A stretch of 64,000 bases of DNA from Parafrigoribacterium_A soli (GCF_040227235.1 NZ_JBELNZ010000001.1:806001-870000); one strand, 5' to 3'; positions 9,310-17,165 are shown, counted from the stretch's first letter. Numbers and translations are program-made. The notes: generated by a model from the letters alone, not told the origin.

Positions 9310-10164
9310 ATGACGTCTTCTACCCACTGGGTCCTCAGCCTCGTCTGCGCCGACCGCCCCGGCATTGTGCACGCGGCCAGCGGCGCGATCGTCGAGGCCG
9401 GGGGCAACATCACCGAGTCGCAGCAGTTCGCGAGTCTCGACACCGGCAGGTTCTTCATGCGCCTTCAGGTGGAGTCGGCCACGAGCAGGCAGGGCTTCGA
9501 GGCCGCGATCGCTCCGGTCGTCGCGCGCTACGCCATGGACTGGACCCTGGATGTCGTGGGCCGCCCGCTGCGCACGCTCGTTCTCGTCTCCACCGCCGCG
9601 CACTGCCTCAACGACCTGCTGTTCCGCGCGAGAGCTGGCCAGCTCCCCGTGGAGCTGCCGCTCGTGCTGAGCAACCACCCCGACCTCGGCGGGCTCGCCG
9701 AGTTCTACGGCGTGCCGTTCGAGGCCCACGAGGTGCGGTCGCCCGAGCAGAAGCGCGCCTTCGAGGCGCGAGCGCTGGATGCGGTGCGGGAGCACGACAT
9801 CGAGTTGGTCGTTCTCGCCCGGTACATGCAGATTCTCTCGCCGGAGTTCTGCGCGAGGCTGGCCGGCCGCATCATCAATATCCACCACTCCTTCCTGCCC
9901 GGATTCAAGGGTGCAAACCCGTACAAGCAGGCGCATGAGCGCGGCGTCAAGCTCATCGGCGCTACAGCGCACTTCGTGACGAGCGACCTCGACGAGGGGC
10001 CGATCATCGAGCAGAACGTGGTGCGCGTCGATCACTCGCGCACCGCATCCGAACTCGTCGCGATCGGTCAGGACGAGGAGTCGCGCTCGCTCACCCAGGC
10101 GGTGAAGTGGTTCGCGGAAGGCAGGGTGCTGCTCGACGGCGCCCGCACCATCATCTTCACCTAG
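9310..10164 (+). CDS. purU: Formyltetrahydrofolate deformylase
   Basis: Hydrolyses 10-formyl-THF to THF and formate, which balances the one-carbon pool and supplies formate to purine synthesis. 284 residues, close to the E. coli length. N-terminal ACT domain (about 7-80), then the formyltransferase domain with NIHHSFLPGFKGANPY from about 190 (catalytic Asn and His), and SDLDEGPIIEQ (catalytic Asp) near 225-235. Starts at ATG 9310. Upstream neighbour is LtrA; downstream is a palindromic repeat that may end transcription. Confidence 0.95.
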   Translation: MTSSTHWVLSLVCADRPGIVHAASGAIVEAGGNITESQQFASLDTGRFFMRLQVESATSRQGFEAAIAPVVARYAMDWTLDVVGRPLRTLVLVSTAAHCLNDLLFRARAGQLPVELPLVLSNHPDLGGLAEFYGVPFEAHEVRSPEQKRAFEARALDAVREHDIELVVLARYMQILSPEFCARLAGRIINIHHSFLPGFKGANPYKQAHERGVKLIGATAHFVTSDLDEGPIIEQNVVRVDHSRTASELVAIGQDEESRSLTQAVKWFAEGRVLLDGARTIIFT

Positions 10165-10175
10165 GCGCCGCGGCC

Positions 10176-10219
10176 CTTCGACGGGCTCAGAGGACGCACG
10201 GTCGCTGAGCTCGTCGAAG
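10176..10219. repeat. CTTCGACGGGCTCAG / CTGAGCTCGTCGAAG inverted repeat
   Basis: Two 15-base arms at 10176-10190 and 10205-10219 pair almost completely and enclose 14 bases. This is a full palindromic copy of the short repeat seen at four places in the window. It sits directly after purU and could act as a terminator-like hairpin, but there is no T-run. Confidence 0.65.
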
Positions 10220-10243
10220 CGCCGCCCTCGGTAGGGTTGCAGG

Positions 10244-10648
10244 GTGCCACAGAATTCGCAGGATGCGAGCCCACCCACGGCAGACCGGCGACCGACATTC
10301 ACACTCGGCCCCAACGACATCCTGCGGTTTCTGCTCGAACTGTTCGCCCTCTTCTCACTCGGCTATTGGGGATACCTGGCCTGGCCGTTCCCGTGGCCCG
10401 GCATTCTGTTCATGCTCGGCGCCCCGCTCTTCGCCGCGATCGTGTGGGGCCTGTTTCGTTCGCCGAAGGCCGTGTTCCCGCTCGACCCGGTGGGCAAGGC
10501 ACTCGTCGAGATTCTCGTGATGGGCTCGGCCGCCGCGGCCTGGTTCATGCTCGGCTATCCGATCGTGGGTGCCATCTTCGGCATCATCGCGGCGATCAGC
10601 GGCATCATCAACGGCAGGGTCGAGATCTCCAGGGAGTCCAGTTCATGA
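10244..10648 (+). CDS. YrdB-like DUF2568 membrane protein
   Basis: Small protein of 134 residues with a polar N-terminus (about 25 residues) followed by four hydrophobic segments. The pattern NDILRFLLELFALFSLGYWG and the later glycine-rich helices match the YrdB/DUF2568 family, whose function is unknown. GTG start at 10244. Its last four bases overlap the nagA start (ATGA), so it is translationally coupled to nagA; whether it takes part in amino-sugar use is unknown. Confidence 0.75.
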   Translation: MPQNSQDASPPTADRRPTFTLGPNDILRFLLELFALFSLGYWGYLAWPFPWPGILFMLGAPLFAAIVWGLFRSPKAVFPLDPVGKALVEILVMGSAAAAWFMLGYPIVGAIFGIIAAISGIINGRVEISRESSS

Positions 10649-11796
10649 CCATCCTCTTTCACAGCGCGCGCAAGCTCGATGCGGCGGGCCAGGTCGACGG
10701 TTTCTGGATGCTCGTCGACGGTGATCGCATCGTGCGCACCGGGTCCGGCCCGGCCGAGACGACGGATGCCTGGACGGTCGCGACCGAACGCGTCGACGTC
10801 GCCGGGCACTGGTTGGTGCCCGGCTTCATTGACATCCACTGCCACGGTGGCGGCGGATACGCCTTCGACGAGGGAGGCGATTCGATCGCCCCGGCACTCG
10901 CGGCACATCGCGCGCACGGCACCACTCGATCCGTGCTGAGCCTCGTCACGAACCCGCTCGCGAACCTGCGCGAGAGCCTCGCGACCATTGCCGAGCTGGC
11001 GAAGTCCGACCCCCTGGTGCTCGGTTCCCACCTCGAGGGGCCCTTCCTGGCCGAGGGCAGGCGCGGCGCGCACAACCCCGACTACCTGCGGGAGCCCCAG
11101 CCCTACGAACTGGAGGAGCTGATCGCGGCGAGCGCGGGAACGCTGCGCCAGATCACCCTGGCCCCCGAGCTGCCGGGCGCAATGGAGTCGATCGACGTGC
11201 TCGTCGAGCTCGGCATCACGGTCGCCGTCGGCCACACCGAGGCGAGCTTCGAGCAGGCGCAAGAGGCGTTCTCGCGGGGCGCGAGGCTGCTGACGCACGC
11301 GTTCAATGCCATGGCGGGCATCCACCACCGCAAGCCCGGCCCGGTCATCGCCGCTTTTGAGGACGACCGCGTCACGCTCGAACTGATTCTCGACGGCCTC
11401 CACGTGCATCCGGATGTCGCCGCCGTCGCGTTCGCGTCGGCGCCCCACCGCGTCGCGCTGGTGACGGATGCGATGGCCGCTGCGGCGTCGAGCGACGGTG
11501 ACTACCGCTTGGGCTCGCTGAACGTCACGGTGAAGGATGGCCTCGCGCTGTTGTCGGGCACGGACACGATCGCCGGCTCGACGCTGACGCAGGATGCCGC
11601 CCTGCGCTGTGCGATCGAGAGGGCTCGGGTGACGCCCGCCCATGCCGTCGAAGCGCTGACTCTCACCCCCGCGCGGGTGCTCGGCATCGAGCACGAGTTC
11701 GGCTATCTGAAGCAGGGCTATGCGGCCGATGCCGTGTTGCTCGGTCACGAGTGGCAGGTCAGCTCGGTCTGGGCGGCGGGTCGCCAGCTCAGCTGA
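10645..11796 (+). CDS. nagA: N-acetylglucosamine-6-phosphate deacetylase
   Basis: Removes acetate from GlcNAc-6-P to give GlcN-6-P, the substrate of NagB encoded nearby on the other strand. 383 residues, nearly the E. coli length. Metal-site motifs: DIHCHGGGG near 63-71, HLEGPFL near 129-135, VGHT near 194 and HAFNAM near 217; a late VTDAM near 273 carries the catalytic Asp. The start ATG 10645 has AGGGAG at 10631-10636 and overlaps the upstream gene by four bases. The frame is open further upstream only as a shadow. Confidence 0.95.
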   Translation: MTILFHSARKLDAAGQVDGFWMLVDGDRIVRTGSGPAETTDAWTVATERVDVAGHWLVPGFIDIHCHGGGGYAFDEGGDSIAPALAAHRAHGTTRSVLSLVTNPLANLRESLATIAELAKSDPLVLGSHLEGPFLAEGRRGAHNPDYLREPQPYELEELIAASAGTLRQITLAPELPGAMESIDVLVELGITVAVGHTEASFEQAQEAFSRGARLLTHAFNAMAGIHHRKPGPVIAAFEDDRVTLELILDGLHVHPDVAAVAFASAPHRVALVTDAMAAAASSDGDYRLGSLNVTVKDGLALLSGTDTIAGSTLTQDAALRCAIERARVTPAHAVEALTLTPARVLGIEHEFGYLKQGYAADAVLLGHEWQVSSVWAAGRQLS

Positions 11797-11805
11797 CACC
11801 GATCG

Positions 11806-11818
11806 CTGAGCCTGTCGA
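11806..11818 (+). repeat. CTGAGCCTGTCGA repeat half-site
   Basis: Single copy of the recurrent short repeat, ten bases after the nagA stop and just before the large nested palindrome. Identical in sequence to the copy at 4445-4457. Confidence 0.6.
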
Positions 11819-11834
11819 AGCGGGTCGAGCACAC

Positions 11835-12010
11835 GGTTTCGATACGCTCGCTGGCGCTCGCTACTCAAGCCGCCTTCGCCGCCTCTCGCGTGCGTAGAAC
11901 AGGACCAGATGCGACACGCCGGATGCAACGGCCCGGCGTCACCGCGTGTCGCACGAGCTCCTGTTTAACGCACGCGGGTTGACTAGGCCGCCCGCGGCCG
12001 TATCGAAACC
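11835..12010. repeat. Nested inverted repeat (MITE-like palindrome) between nagA and nagB
   Basis: Outer arms GGTTTCGATAC (11835-11845) and GTATCGAAACC (12000-12010) are perfect inverses. Inside, two 31-base arms at 11888-11918 and 11945-11975 are inverted with about six mismatches (both carry GCGTGCGT, AACAGGA and TGCGACACG in register), and the centre has a further CGCCGG/CCGGCG stem (11917-11922, 11933-11938). The words TCGATAC and CTCGCT recur as direct copies at 11839-11851 and 12022-12034. No reading frame of note is present. It could be a non-autonomous mobile palindrome, a bidirectional terminator, or a structured RNA. Confidence 0.7.
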
Positions 12011-12061
12011 AAGGGCCGGCATCGATACACTCGCTGCGCGAGCACTCGACCAGCGGGACAG

Positions 12062-12832
12062 CTACACGGCCTCCCAGGCGGGCTTGTTCGCCCAGGCATA
12101 GCGGTAGTAGTCGAGGTTGGCCAGCCGCGAGGCAGCGGCCTCGTCCACGATCACGGTCACGTGCGGGTGGAACTGAATCGCGGAGCCCGGCGCGCTCGAG
12201 GTGACCGGTCCCTCGACGGCCGCGGCAATCGCATCCGCCTTGCCCTCGCCGAACGCGAGCAGCAGCAGGTGCCTGGCACGGCGGATGGTGCCGAGTCCCT
12301 GCGTGATGCAGTTCACGGGCACGTCGTCGATCGAGTCGAAGAAGCGGGCGTTGTCGGCGCGAGTCTGCTGGGTGAGCGTCTTCACCCTGGTGAGCGATTC
12401 GAACGATGATCCCGGCTCGTTGAAGCCGATGTGGCCGTCGGTGCCGATGCCGAGGATCTGCACGTCCACTCCCCCGGCCTCGACGATGGCCCGCTCGTAG
12501 CTCTCTCCGGCCTGCTCGATCGGCCCGCGGTCGGCCGGGACTCGCACGAGCTCGGGGGGGAGTCCGAGCGGTTCGACGACGTCACGCCAGATCACCGAGC
12601 GATAGCTCTCGGGATGCCCGGCTGGCAGTCCCACGTACTCGTCGAGCGCGAAGCCGCGCACCCGCGAGAGGTCCGCCCCACGCGCGGCAAGCGCACGGTA
12701 GACCGTGAGCGGCGTTGATCCCGTTGCCAGGCCGAGCACGGCATCCGGCTTTCGCGCAACGAGATCAAGGATGACGTCGGCCGCAAGCTCGCCCGCGGCG
12801 GCCTGGCTCTCGAGAACGACTATTTCTGGCAC
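12062..12832 (-). CDS. nagB: Glucosamine-6-phosphate deaminase
   Basis: Converts GlcN-6-P to fructose-6-P and ammonia, the last step that sends amino sugar into glycolysis. 256 residues, slightly shorter than E. coli NagB. Phosphate loop LATGSTP at 35-41, catalytic Asp in DEYVGL (64-69), and GIGTDGHIGFNEPG (128-141) with the catalytic His and Glu. GGAG ribosome site precedes ATG 12832. It is the last gene of the minus-strand GH3-kinase-repressor-nagB group, 27 bases after the repressor, and converges on nagA. Confidence 0.95.
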   Translation of the reverse strand: MPEIVVLESQAAAGELAADVILDLVARKPDAVLGLATGSTPLTVYRALAARGADLSRVRGFALDEYVGLPAGHPESYRSVIWRDVVEPLGLPPELVRVPADRGPIEQAGESYERAIVEAGGVDVQILGIGTDGHIGFNEPGSSFESLTRVKTLTQQTRADNARFFDSIDDVPVNCITQGLGTIRRARHLLLLAFGEGKADAIAAAVEGPVTSSAPGSAIQFHPHVTVIVDEAAASRLANLDYYRYAWANKPAWEAV

Positions 12833-12859
12833 TGGTGGCTCCTTGCTGTGGTGGGTGGA

Positions 12860-14035
12860 TCAGGAAAAGCCGAGTTGTCTGGAGAGCACCGCCGCGGCGG
12901 CCCCGCGCAGCACGATGTCGTCGCCGAGCGTGCTCATGCGCAAGGTGAGTTGGCCGCTGAAGGCGGCCATGGTGCGGGCACGCAGGGTGGCGTCGGCCGC
13001 CTCGATGAGCGCTCCGTCGAGGTAGCTCGCGGGGCCGCTCAGCACGATCTCGTCGAGATCGAGCACGCCGACGATGGGCGCGAGTGCGATTCCGAGGCGC
13101 CGCCCGGCTTCGCGCAGAACCTCGTCGCGGGCGGCGGATGTCGCGCTCACCTCGAGCTTCGCCTGCAGCCTCGGGATGGCCAGCCAGGTTTCCAGGCAGC
13201 CGGACTTTCCGCAGCGGCACGGCTCGCCATCCGGATCGACGACGACGTGCCCGATCTCGCCCGCAGCATGGTGGCTCCCGAAAAGCTGCCCCCCGCCGAG
13301 CACGAGGCCAGAACCGACGCCCTGCCCGACGGTGACCACCATCAGATCGCCCCGCGCCTCACCGAAGCTGTGCTCTGCGAGCACCGCCGCATTCGCGTCG
13401 TTCATCACCGCGACGGGAAGGGAGAACTGCTCGGCGAGCCTGGCCTGAAGCGGCTCGTGCTGCCAGCCCAGGTTCGGTGCGCTCAGCACGGTTCCCGACG
13501 CATCAACGATGCCAGGTGAACCGACTCCGATGCCGAGGATGGGCGCCGACACCGCACCGATAAGGCCCTCGACGAGCGCGAAACTGCGCTCGATCGCGGC
13601 GGCTCCGCCCTCAGGCACACCGTTCGGCAGCGGCAGTTCCGACTCGTGCAGCACGGTGCCGGCAAGATCCAGCACCGCGCCCCGGAACACCGAGTGACCA
13701 CCGAGGTCGATGCCGATGATGTTGAAGGAGGCACGGTCGATGTCGAGCAGAATGGCGGGTTTGCCGCGCTGCACGCTCTCGCTCGGCGGCGTCTCCCGCG
13801 GCCCGAGCTCGACGACGAGCCCGTCCGCCATGAGTTCGGCCACCAGGTCGGAAACCGTGACGCGCGTCAGGCCGGTGCTGCGCGCGACATCCGCTCTGCT
13901 CTGCCTGCCCGAGCCGTAGAGCGTCTGCAGCACGAGCGCGCGGTTGTGCACCCTGGCGTGTTCCGGCAGCACCTTCTCCGAGGGACGCAGGAGCCTCCCG
14001 GCGGTCCTCGCCGCGGTCACGTCCTTGGCGCTCAT
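12860..14035 (-). CDS. ROK-family transcriptional repressor (NagC/XylR-like)
   Basis: Sugar-sensing repressor of 391 residues: a winged helix at about 34-78 (RADVARSTGLTRVTVSDLV) fused to a ROK sugar-binding domain. In the ROK part, MNDANAA lies at 211-217, the GEIGH motif at 259-263 and the zinc motif CRCGKSGC at 273-280; the DIGGT-type phosphate loop is replaced by DLGGH (110-114), as expected for a regulator rather than a kinase. It overlaps the kinase gene upstream by ATGA (14032-14035). A TTTAGTAAA palindrome at the head of this operon (16430-16440) is a candidate binding site. Ligand probably GlcNAc, GlcNAc-6-P or a related amino sugar. Confidence 0.88.
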   Translation of the reverse strand: MSAKDVTAARTAGRLLRPSEKVLPEHARVHNRALVLQTLYGSGRQSRADVARSTGLTRVTVSDLVAELMADGLVVELGPRETPPSESVQRGKPAILLDIDRASFNIIGIDLGGHSVFRGAVLDLAGTVLHESELPLPNGVPEGGAAAIERSFALVEGLIGAVSAPILGIGVGSPGIVDASGTVLSAPNLGWQHEPLQARLAEQFSLPVAVMNDANAAVLAEHSFGEARGDLMVVTVGQGVGSGLVLGGGQLFGSHHAAGEIGHVVVDPDGEPCRCGKSGCLETWLAIPRLQAKLEVSATSAARDEVLREAGRRLGIALAPIVGVLDLDEIVLSGPASYLDGALIEAADATLRARTMAAFSGQLTLRMSTLGDDIVLRGAAAAVLSRQLGFS

Positions 14036-14985
14036 CCCAACGCCTCCCGGCCGCCTACCGCCGCCTTGCCGGCGAGCGCCGCACCGAGCGCGGCCACGGG
14101 TGAGCCGAGCGGCACGAGGCTGACCCGTTCCGGCAGATCGAGCGAGGCGATGAAGGGTGACGCGCTCGCCCACCCGCTCAGCACGGACTGAATGGGGCTG
14201 AGCAACCGCTCGCCGAGAGAGCTCAGGCCGCCCCCAATGACGACGAGATCGACGCCGAGGCTCAGGATGAGGATGCGCACGGCCACCGCGGTGTTCTCGA
14301 TCAGCCTGTCCCGCACCTCGATCGCGAGCGGCACGCCCGCCTCGGCGGCGTCGAAAAGTTCGGTCACCGGGTACGGATGCTCGCTCGGCCACTGCCGGGC
14401 AACGGCCGAACCCGAGGCGAGCGTCTCGAGGCAGCCGCGCTGTCCGCAACTGCAGATCACGCCATTCGGGTCGACCGGAATGTGCCCGATCTCTCCGGCG
14501 GTGCCGCGCGAACCACGCCAGAGCTCGCCGTCTAGCACGATGCCCGCGGCCAGGCCCGTCCCGAGGTTGAGATACGCCATCGAACCGGGAACCTCTTGGG
14601 TGAGGTCGAGCAGGCTCCATGCACCGAGCGCGGCGGCGTTCACGTCGTTCTCCACGCGCACCGGAACGCCAAACACCGCAGACAGCCCCGGCCCGAGATC
14701 GAGCCCGGCAACACCGAGGTTCACCGCGTGCGCGACTCGTCCGGCTTCCGCATCGACCGAACCGGGAATGCCGACGCCGATGGACGCGAAGCTGCCCGCC
14801 TCCACTCCGACGAGGCCGGCGAGCGCCGACACGGCGGCGCTCGCATTGCCGAGCACCGCATCCGCGCCCATGCCCGTCGGCAGGCGCACCTCCTGCAGCA
14901 CGCGGCCGCTCTCGTCGACCACGACACCGTGCACCTTGGTACCACCGATGTCGAGCCCGACGAGCATCCGGCCGTCGGGGTTCAC
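14032..14985 (-). CDS. ROK-family sugar kinase (probable GlcNAc/glucose kinase)
   Basis: Cytoplasmic kinase that phosphorylates a free hexose, here probably N-acetylglucosamine released by the GH3 enzyme. 317 residues from GTG 14985, which overlaps the GH3 stop as GTGA. ATP-binding DIGGTK at 12-17, catalytic ENDVNAA at 112-118, GEIGH at 164-168 and the zinc motif CSCGQRGC at 178-185 are all intact, unlike the DNA-binding ROK paralogue next to it. ATG 14967 is an alternative start just before the DIGGT motif. Preference for GlcNAc over glucose is inferred from neighbours. Confidence 0.88.
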   Translation of the reverse strand: MNPDGRMLVGLDIGGTKVHGVVVDESGRVLQEVRLPTGMGADAVLGNASAAVSALAGLVGVEAGSFASIGVGIPGSVDAEAGRVAHAVNLGVAGLDLGPGLSAVFGVPVRVENDVNAAALGAWSLLDLTQEVPGSMAYLNLGTGLAAGIVLDGELWRGSRGTAGEIGHIPVDPNGVICSCGQRGCLETLASGSAVARQWPSEHPYPVTELFDAAEAGVPLAIEVRDRLIENTAVAVRILILSLGVDLVVIGGGLSSLGERLLSPIQSVLSGWASASPFIASLDLPERVSLVPLGSPVAALGAALAGKAAVGGREALG

Positions 14986-16427
14986 GACTGCACCGCGTTC
15001 AACCAGGCGAGAAGCGCCTGCCCCACGTGGCGCGAAGCGCCAAAGGTCGCGACGTCGGCGTAGGCCCGGTCGTCTGCAGGCCACCCGAGGTCGACGACGA
15101 CGACATCCGGATGCTGCTGCCGCAGCTGATCGATGTAGGTCCGCACCCAGGGGTAGCGGTGGTTGTCGCGACCGAGCACCACCGGCTGGAGTCCCGCAGG
15201 CAGCTCGGGCAGCGCACCCTCGCGCACCGGCAGTGTCTCGGCTCCCGCGGCGTCCGCTCCCCACGTGGAGACGCCGACGGCGATGTTCGCCTCGGTCTGA
15301 ATTGAGAGGAGCACGCGCTCGGCACGCACCGTGACGCCGGGCCTCACATCGAAGGCGGCGATGGTGCGCTCCAGCGGGAAGACGGGTTCGTCAATCGCGG
15401 GAATGGGGATGCGCTCGGCCTCGACCGCGAGCCCCGCGGCGAGCGCGGCGACGCGAGCCATGGCATCCGCCAACCGCCCGTCGGCGAGTCGGCCGTTGCT
15501 CACCGCATCGGTGATCGCCCACTCGATGGCGTCGAGCTGTTCCTCGGTGTTGTCTGTGCCGATGCACAGCAGGTCGCAGCCCGCGGCAAGTGCGAGCACC
15601 GCGGCCCCGGGAATTCCGACCTCGCCACTCGCGCCCTTCATGTCGAGGGCGTCGGAGACGATCACGCCCGCGAAGCCGAGTTCCTCGCGCAGCAGCTGCT
15701 GCAGGATGCGGCGGGAGAAGGTTGCGGGCGCGTCCGGGTCGAGCTGCGGCATGAGGATGTGCGAGGTCATGATTGAGCGCGCCCCAGCAGCGATCGATGC
15801 CCGGAACGGCAGCAGTTCCCGCTCGCGCAGCCGTTCGAGCGGCAGGTCAACGACGGGCAATGCGAGGTGTGAGTCGGCGGAGGTGTCGCCGTGACCCGGA
15901 AAGTGCTTCGCGCTCGTGGCCGTGCCGGTGCGCTCGAGTCCGCGCACCCAGGCCGCACTGTGCCTCGCGACCAGTGCTGGGTCGGAACCGAAGCTGCGCA
16001 CACCGATGACGGGATTGTTCGCGTTCGAATTGATGTCGACATCCGGAGCGAAGTCGAGGTTGCAGCCGCTCTGCCGAAGTTGCCAGCCGATCGAGCGCGC
16101 GACGCTCTCGGTGTAGGCGACATCGTCGATGCGGCCGAGCACGGCGTTGCCCGGGTAGGGCGAACCGCTGTCGTGATAGAGCCGCGTGACGTCGCCGCCC
16201 TCCTCGTCGATCGCGATGAGCGCCGCGGGGTTTGCCCGACGGATGCTGGCGGTGAGCTCTCGAAGCTGCTCGCGCGAGACGATGTTGCCGCCGAAGATGC
16301 AGACGCCGGCGAGCCCGTCGCGCAGCCGCCGCTCGAGCCACTCGGGCAGTGTCGTGCCGACGAAGCCCGGCAGCAGCACCGCCGCCGCGTTCACTCGACC
16401 GGATGAGCCGGACTGGGACTCTCGCAT
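14982..16427 (-). CDS. Glycoside hydrolase family 3, beta-N-acetylhexosaminidase (NagZ type)
   Basis: Removes terminal beta-GlcNAc from muropeptides or chito-oligosaccharides. 481 residues. The GH3 N-domain has the NagZ motif KHFPGHGD at 174-181 (His of the acid-base dyad) and the nucleophile Asp in SDALDM at 258-263. A further about 140 residues after the barrel form a C-terminal domain not present in short Gram-negative NagZ. No signal peptide is seen, so it is probably cytoplasmic and acts in cell-wall recycling. First gene of the operon; ATG 16427 has no ribosome site, and a TTTAGTAAA palindrome lies two bases upstream. Confidence 0.9.
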   Translation of the reverse strand: MRESQSGSSGRVNAAAVLLPGFVGTTLPEWLERRLRDGLAGVCIFGGNIVSREQLRELTASIRRANPAALIAIDEEGGDVTRLYHDSGSPYPGNAVLGRIDDVAYTESVARSIGWQLRQSGCNLDFAPDVDINSNANNPVIGVRSFGSDPALVARHSAAWVRGLERTGTATSAKHFPGHGDTSADSHLALPVVDLPLERLRERELLPFRASIAAGARSIMTSHILMPQLDPDAPATFSRRILQQLLREELGFAGVIVSDALDMKGASGEVGIPGAAVLALAAGCDLLCIGTDNTEEQLDAIEWAITDAVSNGRLADGRLADAMARVAALAAGLAVEAERIPIPAIDEPVFPLERTIAAFDVRPGVTVRAERVLLSIQTEANIAVGVSTWGADAAGAETLPVREGALPELPAGLQPVVLGRDNHRYPWVRTYIDQLRQQHPDVVVVDLGWPADDRAYADVATFGASRHVGQALLAWLNAVQS

Positions 16428-16429
16428 GG

Positions 16430-16440
16430 CTTTAGTAAAG
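16430..16440. promoter_or_regulatory. CTTTAGTAAAG palindrome, candidate ROK operator
   Basis: Perfect 11-base palindrome immediately before the start codon of the GH3 gene, in place of a ribosome site. ROK repressors of the XylR/NagC class bind AT-rich palindromes containing TTTA and TAAA halves. A site here would block both promoter and initiation of a possibly leaderless message. The cognate repressor is encoded two genes downstream. Binding is inferred. Confidence 0.45.
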
Positions 16441-16474
16441 CGTACAAACAAAATGCCTGCAATCCTTTTCCCGC

Positions 16475-16554
16475 CCAAATGAAGGAGTCGCCGCCGAGGA
16501 TCCACGCATTCCGGGAGGGAGCTCGGCGTGGGAGGGCTCCACTCCTTCATTTGG
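16475..16554. repeat. CCAAATGAAGGAGT / ACTCCTTCATTTGG inverted repeat
   Basis: Perfect 14-base arms at 16475-16488 and 16541-16554 enclose a 52-base GC-rich centre that can fold further. It lies between the divergent GH3 and hsp20 promoters. The arms look like ribosome-binding words but no reading frame starts there. Could be a small palindromic element or a transcriptional insulator. Confidence 0.65.
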
Positions 16555-16599
16555 ACAGCGCAGGGCGCGGGTGGGAGCAAAAACCGCGCGCGAAACACG

Positions 16600-16626
16600 T
16601 TGGCACTCTCAGAGGGAGAGTGCTAA
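16600..16626. promoter_or_regulatory. CIRCE operator (HrcA)
   Basis: TTGGCACTC-N9-GAGTGCTAA, the canonical CIRCE inverted repeat with one common variation in the left half (TTGG for TTAG). HrcA binds this element and represses chaperone genes until heat stress. It lies about 90 bases upstream of the hsp20 start. Confidence 0.92.
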
Positions 16627-16636
16627 CATTTTCCGT

Positions 16637-16659
16637 AGTTGAGCGTATGTGACTCAACT
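16637..16659. promoter_or_regulatory. HAIR-like operator (HspR)
   Basis: AGTTGAGC-N7-ACTCAACT: inverted halves TTGAG and CTCAA with the spacing of the HspR-associated inverted repeat (CTTGAGT-N7-ACTCAAG). It lies 11 bases after the CIRCE and upstream of hsp20, so the gene appears to be under both HrcA and HspR. Confidence 0.75.
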
Positions 16660-16716
16660 TATGAACCGACGATGAAGTGACGCCGAGAGGCGCACGACGT
16701 GAAGGAGTTGATGAAA

Positions 16717-17148
16717 ATGGCAATGTTGTTCGATCCATTCCGTGAGCTGGACCGCGTCGCCGCGAACCTGCTCGACACGAGGCAGGGTCCCCGTCTCATG
16801 CCCATCGATCTGTATCGGGATGGTGACCACTACATCCTGAGCGCAGACCTGCCCGGAATTGACCCGGGTTCGGTTGACGTAGACATCGACGGACAGCTGC
16901 TCACCATCCGCGCCGAGCGCACCGCGCACAGCGAGGACGGCGTGAAGTGGCTCGCCCACGAACGTCCGAGCGGCAGCTTCCTGCGCCAGCTCAACCTCGG
17001 CGACGGCATCGACACCGAGAACATCAGCGCGAACTACGACAACGGTGTGCTGAGCGTCATGATCCCGATGAGCGCCAAGGCCATGCCGCGCAAGGTCGCG
17101 ATCAGCTCAAACGGCACCGCCGAGAAACCGGTCGAAGTCACCGCGTAG
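16717..17148 (+). CDS. hsp20: Small heat-shock protein, Hsp20/alpha-crystallin family
   Basis: ATP-independent holdase that keeps unfolding proteins soluble. 143 residues with the alpha-crystallin domain at about 30-120: PIDLYRDGDHYILSADLPG at the start, SGSFLRQLNL in the middle and NGVLSVMIP (the conserved GVL) near the end, then a short tail. The start chosen is ATG 16717, nine bases after GAAGGAG (16701-16707); ATG 16711 and GTG 16699 are in frame but badly spaced. Regulated by the CIRCE and HAIR-like sites upstream and closed by a strong hairpin downstream. Confidence 0.92.
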   Translation: MAMLFDPFRELDRVAANLLDTRQGPRLMPIDLYRDGDHYILSADLPGIDPGSVDVDIDGQLLTIRAERTAHSEDGVKWLAHERPSGSFLRQLNLGDGIDTENISANYDNGVLSVMIPMSAKAMPRKVAISSNGTAEKPVEVTA

Positions 17149-17165
17149 ACAGCGGAACGCAACGC

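Noticed and set aside
8329..10320. Open frame of 663 codons on the minus strand
   Set aside because: Antisense to LtrA-like and purU, low complexity, no motif; both sense genes have full family signatures.
12860..14035. A second sugar kinase
   Set aside because: The phosphate loop is DLGGH instead of DIGGT and a winged helix precedes the ROK domain, so it is a regulator.
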